Below, in pieces: positions 15,217 through 23,448 of a DNA stretch of 39,604 nucleotides. This DNA is from DATKKG01 sp964475215 (GTDB lineage: Archaea; Thermoproteota; Nitrososphaeria; Conexivisphaerales; DTJL01): positions 1-39,604 of the forward strand of contig CAYYVT010000062.1 of NCBI GenBank assembly GCA_964475215.1. The letters run 5' to 3'. The position numbers were made by a program, and so were the translations under genes. The notes under the pieces are model-generated. The model did not search any database, was not told the DNA's origin, and worked only from the letters and a program-made list of their open reading frames with translations. Numbering within the stretch: the stretch's first letter is position 1; every line of letters starts with the position of its first letter.

Positions 15217-15987
15217 TTGCCCATTCCCTTCTTCGAGCGCTCTTCGTCTGAGCTCTCCCGAATGATCGAGAGGAAGGTTCGGGACGTCAAGAACGTGCAG
15301 AGCGTCAGAAGGGTTCGCGTTGACCTCACAGGCAAGAAGCCCGTTGTGGTGGTCGGAGTCTGGCTGGATTCGAAGTCAAACTACGAGGAGACGCATCGCA
15401 CGGCCCTGACGATCGAAAACGAAGTGAAGGACATCCTCCCAGATTCCAGGGTCCTCATACGCAGCGAGCCCGCCGGCAGCGACAGGGACCACATCTGGAA
15501 GCTCGTCAAGGAGGTGGCCGAAAGTGTCCCAGGCTCGAGGGGAGCCCACAACGTTCACATCCACAAGGTCAACGGGAAGCTCGGCATCGATTTCCACCTC
15601 GAGGTCAGTGCCAACATGACCGTAAAGCAGGCCCACAAGGTCTCCGAGCAAATCGAGAAGAACCTGAAGGCGGCCGATCCGAACATAGTCGAAGTCCTGA
15701 TACATGAGGAATCGGTGGAGGAGCTTGTAGATAGCGAGAGGTCGGGGGCTGGCACCGAGATCAGGTGGTACATAGACCACGTAAAGAAGCGCTTCCCCGA
15801 GATCAAGGACATGAGCAAGCCCGAGATTCGAAGGGCCGGCGACAAGCTTTACGTCGTCATGAAATGCAGCTTCAATCCCGATATCAGCATGAAGGAAGCA
15901 GACGAGATCATTCAAAGGTTTGAATCCAGCGTCAAGGCGGCCATCCCCGATCTCGCCATGATCGAAGTCCAGAAGGTACCCGCCTAA
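15217..15987 (+). CDS. Soluble triple-repeat CDF cytoplasmic-domain (ZT dimer) protein
   Basis: A 256-residue soluble protein composed of three copies of a domain resembling the C-terminal cytosolic domain of cation-diffusion-facilitator transporters. Copies lie at residues about 10-85, 92-168 and 183-256. Repeat 2 is clearest: VPGSRGAHNVHIHKVNGKLGIDFHLEVSANMTVKQAHKVSEQIEKNLK, with the His-rich strand. Repeats 1 (VKNVQSVRRVRV, then TALTIENEVKDILPDSRVLIRSEP) and 3 (LYVVMKCSFNPDISMKEADEIIQRFE, then DLAMIEVQKV) have the same strand-helix pattern. No membrane domain is present. It probably binds divalent metal in the cytosol, and the P-type ATPase gene follows by 75 bases. A GTTTATCT box at about 15180-15187 fits TTG 15217 as a leaderless start. 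Confidence 0.8.
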   Translation: MPIPFFERSSSELSRMIERKVRDVKNVQSVRRVRVDLTGKKPVVVVGVWLDSKSNYEETHRTALTIENEVKDILPDSRVLIRSEPAGSDRDHIWKLVKEVAESVPGSRGAHNVHIHKVNGKLGIDFHLEVSANMTVKQAHKVSEQIEKNLKAADPNIVEVLIHEESVEELVDSERSGAGTEIRWYIDHVKKRFPEIKDMSKPEIRRAGDKLYVVMKCSFNPDISMKEADEIIQRFESSVKAAIPDLAMIEVQKVPA

Positions 15988-16062
15988 CCCGAGCCTACGA
16001 CCGCTGCACCGAAAAGCGTATACACCCCTCCGCTTTGGCTCAGTTGTAAGCTGGCTGTTCTG

Positions 16063-18639
16063 ATGAAGTCCACGAAGGAGGTGCTGGTCACCCACCGGGA
16101 CTATCTTGCGCTGCAGCCAGACGAAGTTTTCAAGGCCCTTGAGACGACCCCCGACGGCCTCACCGAGGAGGAGGCCGCTAGACGCCTCGTCAAATACGGC
16201 CCGAACGAGCTGCCGCGCGAAGGCTTGAACGTGGGCAGGATCATCCTCCGCCAGTTTGACCCGCTCGTCCTCATCCTTCTGGTCACCGCCGTGATTTCGA
16301 TCTTCACGGGATCCGCCCAGCAGGCCTACATCATCATGATAATCATCGCCCTTAGCGTCGTCTTCAGCTTCTACAACGAATACAGGGCTGCAAGGCTGGT
16401 CGAAAACCTCGAAAAGAAGGTCTCGATGAAGGCCACCGTCACGAGAGGGGGCAAGACGAAGGAGGTGCCTGCCTCGCAGATCGTGCCGGGCGACCTGATC
16501 TCGGTCTACATCGGGGACATAGTCCCCGCAGACGTCAGGCTGGTCGACGCTAAAGACCTGGAGGTCGATGAAGCGACGCTGACGGGCGAGTCCTTCCCCG
16601 CGGCAAAGTCGGCTTCGGCGGTGCTGACGCAAGACCCGATGGCCCAGCAGGCGACCAACTGCCTCTTCATGGGAACTAACATAGCCCGAGGAAGCGGTGA
16701 AGGAGTCGTCACGAGGACGGGGAGGAACACCGAATTCGGGAGCATTTCGAAGAGCCTCACCCGTCCGCACCCCCTGACGGAGTTCCAAAGGGGCATCAAG
16801 TCGTACGGGAATCTCCTCATCGTCCTGACGCTCTTCCTTTCCGCGGGCGTCTTTGCGCTCAACGCCCTCCTGGGTCATAACATCATCAACTCCCTCCTGT
16901 TTTCTTTGGCCATCGCCATCGGCCTTGTTCCCGAACTTATGCCCGCCGTGGTCACCGTCACGCTCTCAAACGGGGCCCACAGGATGGCCAAGTCGGACGT
17001 GATCGTGAAGCGCCTGGTCTCGATGGAGGACTTCGGGAACATGGACATCCTCTGCACGGACAAGACTGGGACTCTTACGGAAGGGAAGATCGTCCTGCAG
17101 GACTATTACTCGCTGGACAAAGATCATGAGGAGAGGACCCTCCTCTACTCCCTCCTCTGCAACAGTGCAACGGTGGGCGAAACCATCACCGGGAACCCCA
17201 TGGACGTCGCCATATGGAACTACGCCAACGAAAAGGGCCTCTCACAGGAGATAAAGGCCTACGTTAAGGTCGACGATATCCCCTTCGACTACCAGAGGCG
17301 CATGATCTCAGCCGTTGTTAAGCACGACGATCAGCTCATGTTGCTCACGAAAGGGGCCCCAGAGTCCGTCGTCGCCAAGTGCACCTTCTACGACTCCGGC
17401 GGAACGTCGCTCCCCATCCACGATGAGATCCTGATAGCCGCCAACAAGAAGTTCTCCGATCTCTCCCAGTCGGGGTATCGGCTTCTGGCCATCGCCTATA
17501 AGAGCATCGAGGCGAAGGACTCCTACTCGACCAAGGACGAGGTCGCCCTCACGCTTCTAGGATTCCTCGTCTTCACGGATCCTCCGAAGGCCTCGGCCAC
17601 CGCGGCGATCAAGAGGCTGAAGGAGTTGGGCGTGGAGACCAAGATCCTGACGGGAGATAACGCACTCGTCGCCAAGAAGGTCTGCGAAGACCTCAACGTC
17701 CCCGTGGTGAGGGTCCTGGATGGCCCCGATCTCCAGAAGCTGAGCTGGACGGACCTCAAGTCGGCCGTCGAAGAGGCCAACATCTTCGCCAGGGTCACGC
17801 CCGAACAGAAGCTGGACATCATCAAGGCTCTCAAGGAGGACAAGCACATCGTGGGCTACATGGGCGACGGCGTCAACGACGCCCCGGCCCTCTACGAAGC
17901 CGATGCTAGCATATCCGTTGATTCCGCCGTGGACGTGGCGAAGGAGGCAGCCGACGTCGTGCTCCTGGAGAAGGACCTGATGGTCCTCGCAAGGGGGATA
18001 GACGAGGGAAGGAAGACCTTCGGCAACACCATCAAATACGTCCTGATGGGCACGTCCTCAAACTTCGGCAACATGTTCAGCGCCGCTGCGGCGTCGCTCT
18101 TCCTGCCCTTCCTGCCCATGCTACCCATGCAGATCCTCTTCATGAACCTCCTCTACAACGTGGCCAACCTGACACTCCCCACCGACACCGTCGATGCTGA
18201 GGACACCAAGTGGCCGCGTCACTGGGACATCCCCCTCGTCCGCGGGTTCACTATATTCTTCGGGCCCTTCAGCTCAGTCTACGACTTCCTGACCTTCGGC
18301 ATAATGCTGTTCATATTCAACGCCCAGACCCCCGCCCATGCCGCGCTCTTCCAGAGCGGCTGGTTTGTGGAGTCCTTCTGGACAGAGGTCCTGATCATCT
18401 TCGTCATCAGGACGAGGCGGTTCCCGTTCTTCTCGAGCAAGCCTGGGAAGTGGCTCGCCATCCTTACCATCGCCTGTGTGGCCTTCGGGACCATCCTTCC
18501 GTTCACGTCGCTTGGGGGTTTCCTTGGCTTCACGGCCCTTCCGTCCAGCTACTGGGCCCTCATGCTGCTGATGGTGGCCACCTACCTTTTGCTGGTCGAC
18601 GCTGGGAAGGTCTTCTTCTACAAGGTGTGTGGCTATTGA
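16063..18639 (+). CDS. mgtA: MgtA-like P3B-type magnesium-transporting P-type ATPase
   Basis: An 858-residue P-type ATPase. The N-terminal cation-ATPase domain (residues 15-80) is followed by the actuator TGES (174-177), the phosphorylation site CTDKTGTLTEGK with Asp333, the nucleotide domain, and GDGVNDAPAL (601-610). The C-terminal half is closest to MgtA/MgtB. It has SNFGNMFSAAAASLFLPFLPMLPMQILFMNLLYN, LPTDTVD, and SGWFVESFWTEVLIIFVIRTRRFPF, segments typical of P3B ATPases that import Mg2+. The assignment to Mg2+ rather than Ca2+ rests on these motifs. A GCGTATACAC box at 16017-16026 lies about 42 bases before the ATG. The neighbouring CDF-domain protein and small membrane protein suggest a metal-homeostasis unit. 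Confidence 0.92.
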   Translation: MKSTKEVLVTHRDYLALQPDEVFKALETTPDGLTEEEAARRLVKYGPNELPREGLNVGRIILRQFDPLVLILLVTAVISIFTGSAQQAYIIMIIIALSVVFSFYNEYRAARLVENLEKKVSMKATVTRGGKTKEVPASQIVPGDLISVYIGDIVPADVRLVDAKDLEVDEATLTGESFPAAKSASAVLTQDPMAQQATNCLFMGTNIARGSGEGVVTRTGRNTEFGSISKSLTRPHPLTEFQRGIKSYGNLLIVLTLFLSAGVFALNALLGHNIINSLLFSLAIAIGLVPELMPAVVTVTLSNGAHRMAKSDVIVKRLVSMEDFGNMDILCTDKTGTLTEGKIVLQDYYSLDKDHEERTLLYSLLCNSATVGETITGNPMDVAIWNYANEKGLSQEIKAYVKVDDIPFDYQRRMISAVVKHDDQLMLLTKGAPESVVAKCTFYDSGGTSLPIHDEILIAANKKFSDLSQSGYRLLAIAYKSIEAKDSYSTKDEVALTLLGFLVFTDPPKASATAAIKRLKELGVETKILTGDNALVAKKVCEDLNVPVVRVLDGPDLQKLSWTDLKSAVEEANIFARVTPEQKLDIIKALKEDKHIVGYMGDGVNDAPALYEADASISVDSAVDVAKEAADVVLLEKDLMVLARGIDEGRKTFGNTIKYVLMGTSSNFGNMFSAAAASLFLPFLPMLPMQILFMNLLYNVANLTLPTDTVDAEDTKWPRHWDIPLVRGFTIFFGPFSSVYDFLTFGIMLFIFNAQTPAHAALFQSGWFVESFWTEVLIIFVIRTRRFPFFSSKPGKWLAILTIACVAFGTILPFTSLGGFLGFTALPSSYWALMLLMVATYLLLVDAGKVFFYKVCGY

Positions 18640-18653
18640 AGGGGGAGGTCTAG

Positions 18654-18965
18654 ATGGCGGGCGTCTCTCTCTTCGAGTGGTATGTCGTCACCATAAGCTG
18701 GAGCATAGCCTTCCTGATAGTCGCCAGCATCTTCCTCTACGCGAAGAGGAGGACCCCGGCGGGCACGACCAGGACCCCCACGACCGTTTCCCACATGGCC
18801 TCGGATTTCGTCTTCGTGTGGGTGCTGATTTCGCTTCTGGTGTTCTATGTAGTGACCGTCATAGTGAAGTCCACCCTCCTCTTCGCAGCAGGGAACATCA
18901 TCGTTGAGCTGCTCCTCCTGCTCTACGTATTCAGGAATAGGGCCAAGACAGGCGGCGGCAGCTAG
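18654..18965 (+). CDS. Small three-span membrane protein downstream of mgtA
   Basis: A 103-residue protein with three predicted membrane spans (WYVVTISWSIAFLIVASIFLYA; FVFVWVLISLLVFYVVTVIV; LLFAAGNIIVELLLLLYVF) and a short loop rich in Thr/Arg between spans 1 and 2. The ATG lies 14 bases after the mgtA stop on the same strand, so it is probably co-transcribed and could be an accessory subunit or regulator of the ATPase. It does not resemble the bacterial MgtC, MgtR or MgtS proteins by eye. No known family is recognised. Confidence 0.75.
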   Translation: MAGVSLFEWYVVTISWSIAFLIVASIFLYAKRRTPAGTTRTPTTVSHMASDFVFVWVLISLLVFYVVTVIVKSTLLFAAGNIIVELLLLLYVFRNRAKTGGGS

Positions 18966-19115
18966 AGGATTGCCTTCCTTCTCCCTGTCTCCGTGAGTGG
19001 AGCCTCGACAAAATAGGATGAACGACGCGGTTCAGCACAGGGGCTGCACGCGGGAAGGTCGCAAGAACGGACGGCCTGCCAGAGGCCCATGGTTGGTTTG
19101 AGCGCGATCCTGCGG

Positions 19116-19427
19116 CTAGGCCAGCAACGTGCCAGCGTAGATTATCCCCTGTATCCAGGGGGTCTGCTCGAAGCATTCGTTCAGGATGGTGTCCACCTGG
19201 TTGACCATGAACTCTTTCAGGCCGTAGGTTAGAGGGAGGTCCTCCCCATCCCAGTCTCGAACGACGGTATACGCGAACAGCACTACACCCTGGTTGTCGC
19301 GCTCGGCTGTGCCGTGGATTTCGTAGCCCACAGGCACCCGGGATGCGATCTGCTCCATCAAGTCTTGAACCCAGAATTCCTCGCCCAACTCTTCGGCAAA
19401 CACAGCTTGCGTCAATTTCTTTTTCAC
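19116..19427 (-). CDS. Conserved-looking small acidic protein, unknown
   Basis: A 103-residue soluble protein with mixed helix/strand pattern. It contains EFWVQDLMEQIASRVPVGYEIHGTAERDNQGVVLFAYTVVRDWDGEDL and ends LNECFEQTPWIQGIIYAGTLLA. Hydrophobic/charged spacing and codon use look like a real gene, but I cannot name a family. The start is GTG 19427. The upstream region holds possible minus-strand boxes near 19465-19490. It is isolated between the mgtA partner (convergent) and the operator-like repeats near 19507-19537. Confidence 0.6.
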   Translation of the reverse strand: MKKKLTQAVFAEELGEEFWVQDLMEQIASRVPVGYEIHGTAERDNQGVVLFAYTVVRDWDGEDLPLTYGLKEFMVNQVDTILNECFEQTPWIQGIIYAGTLLA

Positions 19428-19506
19428 CCGGGCGGTGACCAGTTCTGCTCGCCGTCCGATTCCGGTTATGCATGAACAGCCTATATTGCTTATGTGTGTA
19501 AACTAT

Positions 19507-19537
19507 TTAGCGCTAAGTACTAGTCACTAATAGTCAC
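19507..19537. promoter_or_regulatory. Operator-like palindrome and direct repeats
   Basis: A perfect palindrome TTAGCGCTAA (19507-19516) is followed by two copies of TAGTCAC (19521-19527 and 19531-19537). The palindrome overlaps a possible plus-strand TATA box (CTATTTAGC), and the second TAGTCAC abuts an ATG at 19538 that opens a 16-codon frame. This looks like a regulated promoter, but its true target is uncertain. Confidence 0.35.
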
Positions 19538-19616
19538 ATGAAACCAACCGCATTCGCCGAAAGAGAGGAGGCTCTGGCTCTTTCGTAGCGGGACAGTCGA
19601 TTCCGTCTTGGGAAGC

Positions 19617-20513
19617 TCAGAAGAGGTGAATGGGAATCACGATCTGCAACAGGATGGAGAGCATGTAGAGGAGGGCAAACTGGAACGCGATCGCGGCCGT
19701 CCTCGGGTCAGCATTATCTGGCACCTTCCCCTTGAACATCTTCCACAGTCCCCAGGCCCCGGGCAGGGTCAAGAATGTCAGCAGTGACCACAAAGGGAGC
19801 ACTTTTGCGGCTATGAAGAGGGGGACGCAGGCGTAGGTTATGAGGAGGAGGACCCCGTAGAGGGTCACGGCCCTCCGCCCGAGCTTGACCGCTACCGTCC
19901 TCACACCCATCGAGCCGTCATAGTCGATATCCCTGATGTTGTTGGCGAGCAGGACCTCAGCTACGAGTATGCCTATGGGGATGGCCGCGACTACTGGGGA
20001 GGACGAGAAGGTCTTAGTCTGCACCAGATACGCCCCCAGCGGGACCAGGGGCCCCCACATGATGAACGCCGTCGCTTCGCCCAGCCCCTTGGCCTTCAGC
20101 ACAACCGGGTCAGCCGTGTAAAGGACGCTGCCGAGGATGCCAGCCACCACGAGGACGATCACCCAGGGGCTGGTCTCGAACGAGAGATACCCCGCTATGA
20201 CCAGGGTTATGACGTAGAAGGCCGCAGCCCAACTCCGTATCGTATAGGGGGACACCTGTCCCGTGGCGGACGGATGGGGACGGTACTTGGTGGTGGGCGC
20301 TCCCACCTTGTCGACCCCATGTCTCACGTCGTAGAAATCGTTCAGAAGGTTGGTCGCCGCATGAAACGCGATCATCCCGGCGAGCGTAAGGGCGTATAGG
20401 AAGACATTGAAGCTCCCCGCCAGGGCGGCAATCAGGGTCCCCAAGGTCACCGACGAGAAGGTCATGGTGAAGGACCAGGGCCGCGTCGCCAGGAACAGGG
20501 TCTTCGCGTTCAT
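19617..20513 (-). CDS. UbiA-family prenyltransferase, MenA-like
   Basis: A 298-residue integral membrane prenyltransferase with about eight to nine membrane spans. The two Asp-rich motifs that bind prenyl diphosphate and Mg2+ are present, NLLNDFYDVRHGVD (near 65-78) and NNIRDIDYDGSMG (near 195-207). The N-terminus LATRPWSFTMTFSSVTLGTL resembles MenA-type (1,4-dihydroxy-2-naphthoate) enzymes of menaquinone synthesis. Archaeal lipid (DGGGP) synthase is an alternative. The frame continues upstream to 20867, but a GGCTTAATAGG box at about 20538-20548 and the family start select ATG 20513. No other quinone genes are visible nearby. Confidence 0.88.
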   Translation of the reverse strand: MNAKTLFLATRPWSFTMTFSSVTLGTLIAALAGSFNVFLYALTLAGMIAFHAATNLLNDFYDVRHGVDKVGAPTTKYRPHPSATGQVSPYTIRSWAAAFYVITLVIAGYLSFETSPWVIVLVVAGILGSVLYTADPVVLKAKGLGEATAFIMWGPLVPLGAYLVQTKTFSSSPVVAAIPIGILVAEVLLANNIRDIDYDGSMGVRTVAVKLGRRAVTLYGVLLLITYACVPLFIAAKVLPLWSLLTFLTLPGAWGLWKMFKGKVPDNADPRTAAIAFQFALLYMLSILLQIVIPIHLF

Positions 20514-20670
20514 ACGGCGGCGGATACTCTTGCTGCACCTATTAAGCCTTGACAGCTCACGGAGGCCCCCAGTCCAGAATGGCCTTCGGTGACCATCCTC
20601 GCCGTTCATCTGATTTGAACGCCTGTTCTTGGGGGTAGAGCTATGGTTCGTCCATTGATGACATGGGCCG

Positions 20671-22008
20671 ATGAACGTCAAGTTGCGGAACAGCTTCGCT
20701 TCGAATAACGCCAAGAGAACGATCGCACTTCTTCTCTCCGTATCCCTGGTGGGGGTGCTATTCGCGGGCCTCGGGGTACTCTCGGGGAGCCCGGCGTTTG
20801 CCACCGCCACATACGACAACGTCCAAGTCCTCGCGCAGACCACCAACATAACAGAGGGAACCTTCACCTTCGCCGCCTACAACTCGACCGGCTCCCTCGT
20901 GTCGTCCACCCAGACGATCTATCCCGCTGCTGGATTCGAGTTGCCGACCGGCGAATACCTCTTCACGGTGACCGCTGAGAACGAAACGCAGGTGGTCCCC
21001 ACACCCATCCCACTGGTTGGAGAGGGGGCCTCAGCGGGTTCGTCTACGGGATCCACATCGCCGACCGTTATCCCGATTCCATTCCAGTATCCTGACATCG
21101 AATACGGATTCCTCCTACAGCAGATCTCCGGACCTGTCACCCTCAACATCAAGACGGTGCCCATCGAGAACATCACCCTCACCAAAGTGTCGGTGAAAGT
21201 CCAGTTCGTCAATGGCACGGCTGTGGCCGGCGCCTCGGTGTCGGCCTCGGTGGTGGGAGCCTGGTACTGGTGGTATGGGCCCGCCGCGAACCTAAGGCTT
21301 AGTGCCGTGACAGGGAGCGACGGCATGGCGAACCTCACAGTTCCCGCCGTCCCCGTTGATGTCACAGCCTGGGACTGGATCAAGGTGAACATTACTCCGA
21401 ACGCCACGACCATACCAGTCAATATCGGCGGCGAAACCATCAACATCACCGTCTACTGGAACCAGATCTATGTCGGCCTTGGAGGCTCGTCGTTAGTCAT
21501 TCCGCCTCAGAACAGCACCACCATAACCCTTCACGTTCAAGACTCGTCGTACTGGTATATGCCGGCCGACCAAGTCTCGGGGGCCCCCACGCCTTCCGTG
21601 GCCTCCGTGCCCACCAATACCGCCTCCTCGGGTTCGATCTCTGACGGCACCGAGGGAGTCCCCGCCTCCATTAGCGTCGAGTATTCCAGCGACAGCAGCT
21701 CGAGCACTCCTACAATCCAGGACCAGGTTTCACCCATTACGGAAACGCTGAGCCCGGGCACAACTACTCAGAACCCAACCACGACTGCGCAGAGCACAGA
21801 GGCGGTGACTCAGAACCCAACGACTTCAGCGCAGACCACGGCCGAGGCCACCCAGAGTCCCGTAGTTACCAATCCCATCCCAGCAGTGGCTACAACCAAG
21901 GGCAGCAGCGACCTCCTTCTGATCGGGATCGCCGCCGCCATAGCAGCCGCATTTGCAATAACGGGTCTGGGCATCGCAATCCGACGCGGAAGGAAGAACG
22001 CGGCCTAG
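20671..22008 (+). CDS. Secreted, C-terminally anchored surface protein, unknown
   Basis: A 445-residue protein with a basic N-terminus and hydrophobic segment (residues 17-45, ending SGSPAFATA) that looks like a signal peptide. Next comes a beta-rich ectodomain with a dozen or more N-glycosylation sequons (NITEG, NSTGS, NETQ, NITLT). A segment with the pattern of an Ig/CarboxypepD-like fold follows (TVKVQFVNGTAVAGASVSAS, then GSDGMANLTVPA). The end has a Thr/Gln/Pro-rich stalk with a 14-residue tandem repeat, one membrane span (LLLIGIAAAIAAAFAITGLGIAI) and a basic RRGRKNAA tail. The architecture matches that of the phosphoesterase at 10180. The function is probably cell-surface structural or binding. 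The start is ATG 20671. Confidence 0.8.
   Translation: MNVKLRNSFASNNAKRTIALLLSVSLVGVLFAGLGVLSGSPAFATATYDNVQVLAQTTNITEGTFTFAAYNSTGSLVSSTQTIYPAAGFELPTGEYLFTVTAENETQVVPTPIPLVGEGASAGSSTGSTSPTVIPIPFQYPDIEYGFLLQQISGPVTLNIKTVPIENITLTKVSVKVQFVNGTAVAGASVSASVVGAWYWWYGPAANLRLSAVTGSDGMANLTVPAVPVDVTAWDWIKVNITPNATTIPVNIGGETINITVYWNQIYVGLGGSSLVIPPQNSTTITLHVQDSSYWYMPADQVSGAPTPSVASVPTNTASSGSISDGTEGVPASISVEYSSDSSSSTPTIQDQVSPITETLSPGTTTQNPTTTAQSTEAVTQNPTTSAQTTAEATQSPVVTNPIPAVATTKGSSDLLLIGIAAAIAAAFAITGLGIAIRRGRKNAA
21766..21849 (+). repeat. Two 42-base tandem repeats in the stalk of the surface protein
   Basis: Units at 21766-21807 and 21808-21849 share the same first 14 bases (ACTCAGAACCCAAC) and diverge later. 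They encode TQNPTTTAQSTEAV and TQNPTTSAQTTAEA. Confidence 0.75.
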
Positions 22009-22142
22009 ACGGCGAGTTCACTCCAGTTTCTTTGTCACCCCTTCTGGCCAGCGTGAGCTATTATGCGGTTGGAGGATTCGCAGGCGGCAGAACCTGAAAG
22101 ACAGGAAAACGATAAATTACGAATCCTTGGCCAAAGGCCACC

Positions 22143-22514
22143 GTGGACAGCCCAAAGGTCGGCCAGGTGATCCTTCCGGTCAAGGACCTAGCGAAATCCA
22201 TTTCCTTCTACCAAGAGAAACTGGAAATGAAGATCAAGTACACCATCCCGGGCGAATTCGCCTTCTTCGATGGCGGAGGCGTCGAGCTCGCCCTTCGTCA
22301 GAGTGACCGTAGAGATCCTCCTGACCTGACCGAGATAGTCCTTCAAGTGCCGGACGTGCGATCAGCGTTCGAGGCCCTTACGGCCAGGGGGATCTCCTTC
22401 TCCTATCCCCCTAGGGCGGTCACCAGCGATGGATCTTCCGAACTCTTCGCTACCGATTTCCGCGACCCTGACGGTCACGTTCTCTCGATAACCAGCTGGA
22501 TCAAGAAGAAGTAG
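22143..22514 (+). CDS. Glyoxalase/bleomycin-resistance (VOC) family protein
   Basis: A 123-residue protein with two beta-alpha-beta-beta-beta modules typical of the vicinal-oxygen-chelate superfamily. Module 1 is QVILPVKDLAKSISFYQEKLEMKIKY, then FAFFDGGGVELAL. Module 2 is EIVLQVPDVRSAFEALTARGISF, then ATDFRDPDGHVLSITSW. The first usual metal-binding His is Gln here (GQVILPV), so its metal or cofactor use may differ, and the reaction cannot be assigned. A CGATAAATTACG box at about 22106-22117 predicts a leaderless start at GTG 22143. Confidence 0.85.
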   Translation: MDSPKVGQVILPVKDLAKSISFYQEKLEMKIKYTIPGEFAFFDGGGVELALRQSDRRDPPDLTEIVLQVPDVRSAFEALTARGISFSYPPRAVTSDGSSELFATDFRDPDGHVLSITSWIKKK

Positions 22515-22656
22515 TCAGCTACTCCTGGGTGATCTTCCTTACCTGGCTTGAGCCCCTCTTGAGCAGTCGCTAGTGTGGAGAAGCTCTCCCAAAAAGGGAA
22601 ACGGGGAGCTCATGCTGGATGCCTCCTTCTTCGCATCACAGAATAGCGAAATCCGA

Positions 22657-22701
22657 TTACTTCTTCTTGCCTTTCTTAGCGGCTTTCTTCTTTGCCGGCA
22701 C
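22657..22701 (-). CDS. Lysine-rich 14-residue micro-ORF
   Basis: GTG at 22701 opens a frame encoding MPAKKKAAKKGKKK, ending in TAA at 22657-22659. A CTTAAATATC box on the minus strand (22731-22740) would start transcription near 22709, about eight bases before the GTG, which is the normal spacing here. The peptide resembles the basic tails of nucleic-acid-binding proteins. The frame is open upstream without a family match, so it might also be the tail of something degraded. Function is unknown. Confidence 0.35.
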   Translation of the reverse strand: MPAKKKAAKKGKKK

Positions 22702-22778
22702 TTTTCCTTCAACAGCGGGTATGCTATTTGGATATTTAAGTGTAGTAGAACTTTGTCCAGTAACAAGCAAGGTCGGTT

Positions 22779-22798
22779 CCCCGGGTTCCAGCCCGGGG
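22779..22798. other. Strong GC hairpin
   Basis: CCCCGGG-TTCCAG-CCCGGGG forms a perfect 7-bp stem with a 6-base loop, about 65 bases before msrA. The loop resembles a tRNA T-loop, but the geometry (six-base loop, no acceptor stem) rules out a tRNA. It could be a terminator for upstream transcription. Confidence 0.45.
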
Positions 22799-22862
22799 CC
22801 GCATCCCTTTTCCTGCAAGCAGGTTAAATCAGCTCCCTTCCCAGGCCAGCCTGCTGACACCT

Positions 22863-23423
22863 ATGGATGGCGAAAAGGGCCCGATGTCGGAGGTCGCGAC
22901 CTTGGGCGGCGGATGCTTCTGGTGCCTGGAGGCCGTGTTCAGCGAGTTGAACGGAGTGGAGAAGGTCGTCTGCGGTTACTCCGGAGGCCACGTGGCCAAC
23001 CCGAGCTACGAGATGGTGTGCACAGATGAAACCGGCCATGCCGAAGTGGTCCAGTTGACGTTCGACCCGTTGGTGATCTCCTACAGGGAACTCCTCGAGG
23101 TCTTCTTCACCCTCCACGATCCCACCACGCTCAACAGGCAGGGAGGAGACATCGGGAGGCAATACCGTTCGATTATACTCTACCACGACGATGTCCAGAA
23201 GGCCGAGGCAGAGGCGGCCATCAAGATGGTCAACGAGTCAGGCATATGGGGGAGGGAGGCGGTCACAGAGGTCCTGCCCTTCATGGCCTTCTATCCAGCC
23301 GAAGACTACCACCAGGGCTTTTTCAGGAAGAACCCCTACCAGCCCTACTGCCGGATGATCATCGCTCCCAAGGTGGCGAAGCTGCGCAAAAAGTACTTGG
23401 AAAGGTTGAAGGCTCCCAGCTAG
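22863..23423 (+). CDS. msrA: Peptide-methionine (S)-S-oxide reductase MsrA
   Basis: MsrA reduces methionine-S-sulfoxide in proteins and is part of oxidative damage repair. The 186-residue protein contains the catalytic GGCFWCLEAVF with Cys18. Also present are GYSGGHVANPSYEMVCTDETGHAEVVQL, FFTLHDPTTLNRQGGDIGRQYRSIILYH and FYPAEDYHQGFFRKNPYQPYC, all family hallmarks; the final Cys may be the resolving residue. The start is ATG 22863, with a TTAAATC box about 33 bases upstream; ATG 22884 is an alternative. It is cytoplasmic, with no signal peptide. Confidence 0.96.
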   Translation: MDGEKGPMSEVATLGGGCFWCLEAVFSELNGVEKVVCGYSGGHVANPSYEMVCTDETGHAEVVQLTFDPLVISYRELLEVFFTLHDPTTLNRQGGDIGRQYRSIILYHDDVQKAEAEAAIKMVNESGIWGREAVTEVLPFMAFYPAEDYHQGFFRKNPYQPYCRMIIAPKVAKLRKKYLERLKAPS

Positions 23424-23448
23424 GGCTTCAGCCTGCCGGCCTGAAGGC

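Larger units (their letters stand above)
22515..22862. other. Gap with hairpin, promoters and a micro-ORF only
   Basis: This 350-base gap holds a minus-strand promoter and lysine-rich micro-ORF (22657-22701), a strong 7-bp hairpin (22779-22798) and the promoter of msrA (GGTTAAATCAG, about 22825-22835). I see no other protein gene or tRNA. Confidence 0.5.

Noticed and set aside
15376..16878. A 500-residue open frame on the minus strand
   Set aside because: It lies opposite the CDF-repeat and MgtA-like genes; high third-position GC opens antisense frames. No family motif.
22771..22805. tRNA-like T-arm (GGTTCCAGCCC)
   Set aside because: The stem geometry gives a six-base loop or a mismatched five-bp stem, and no matching acceptor or anticodon arm exists on either strand.
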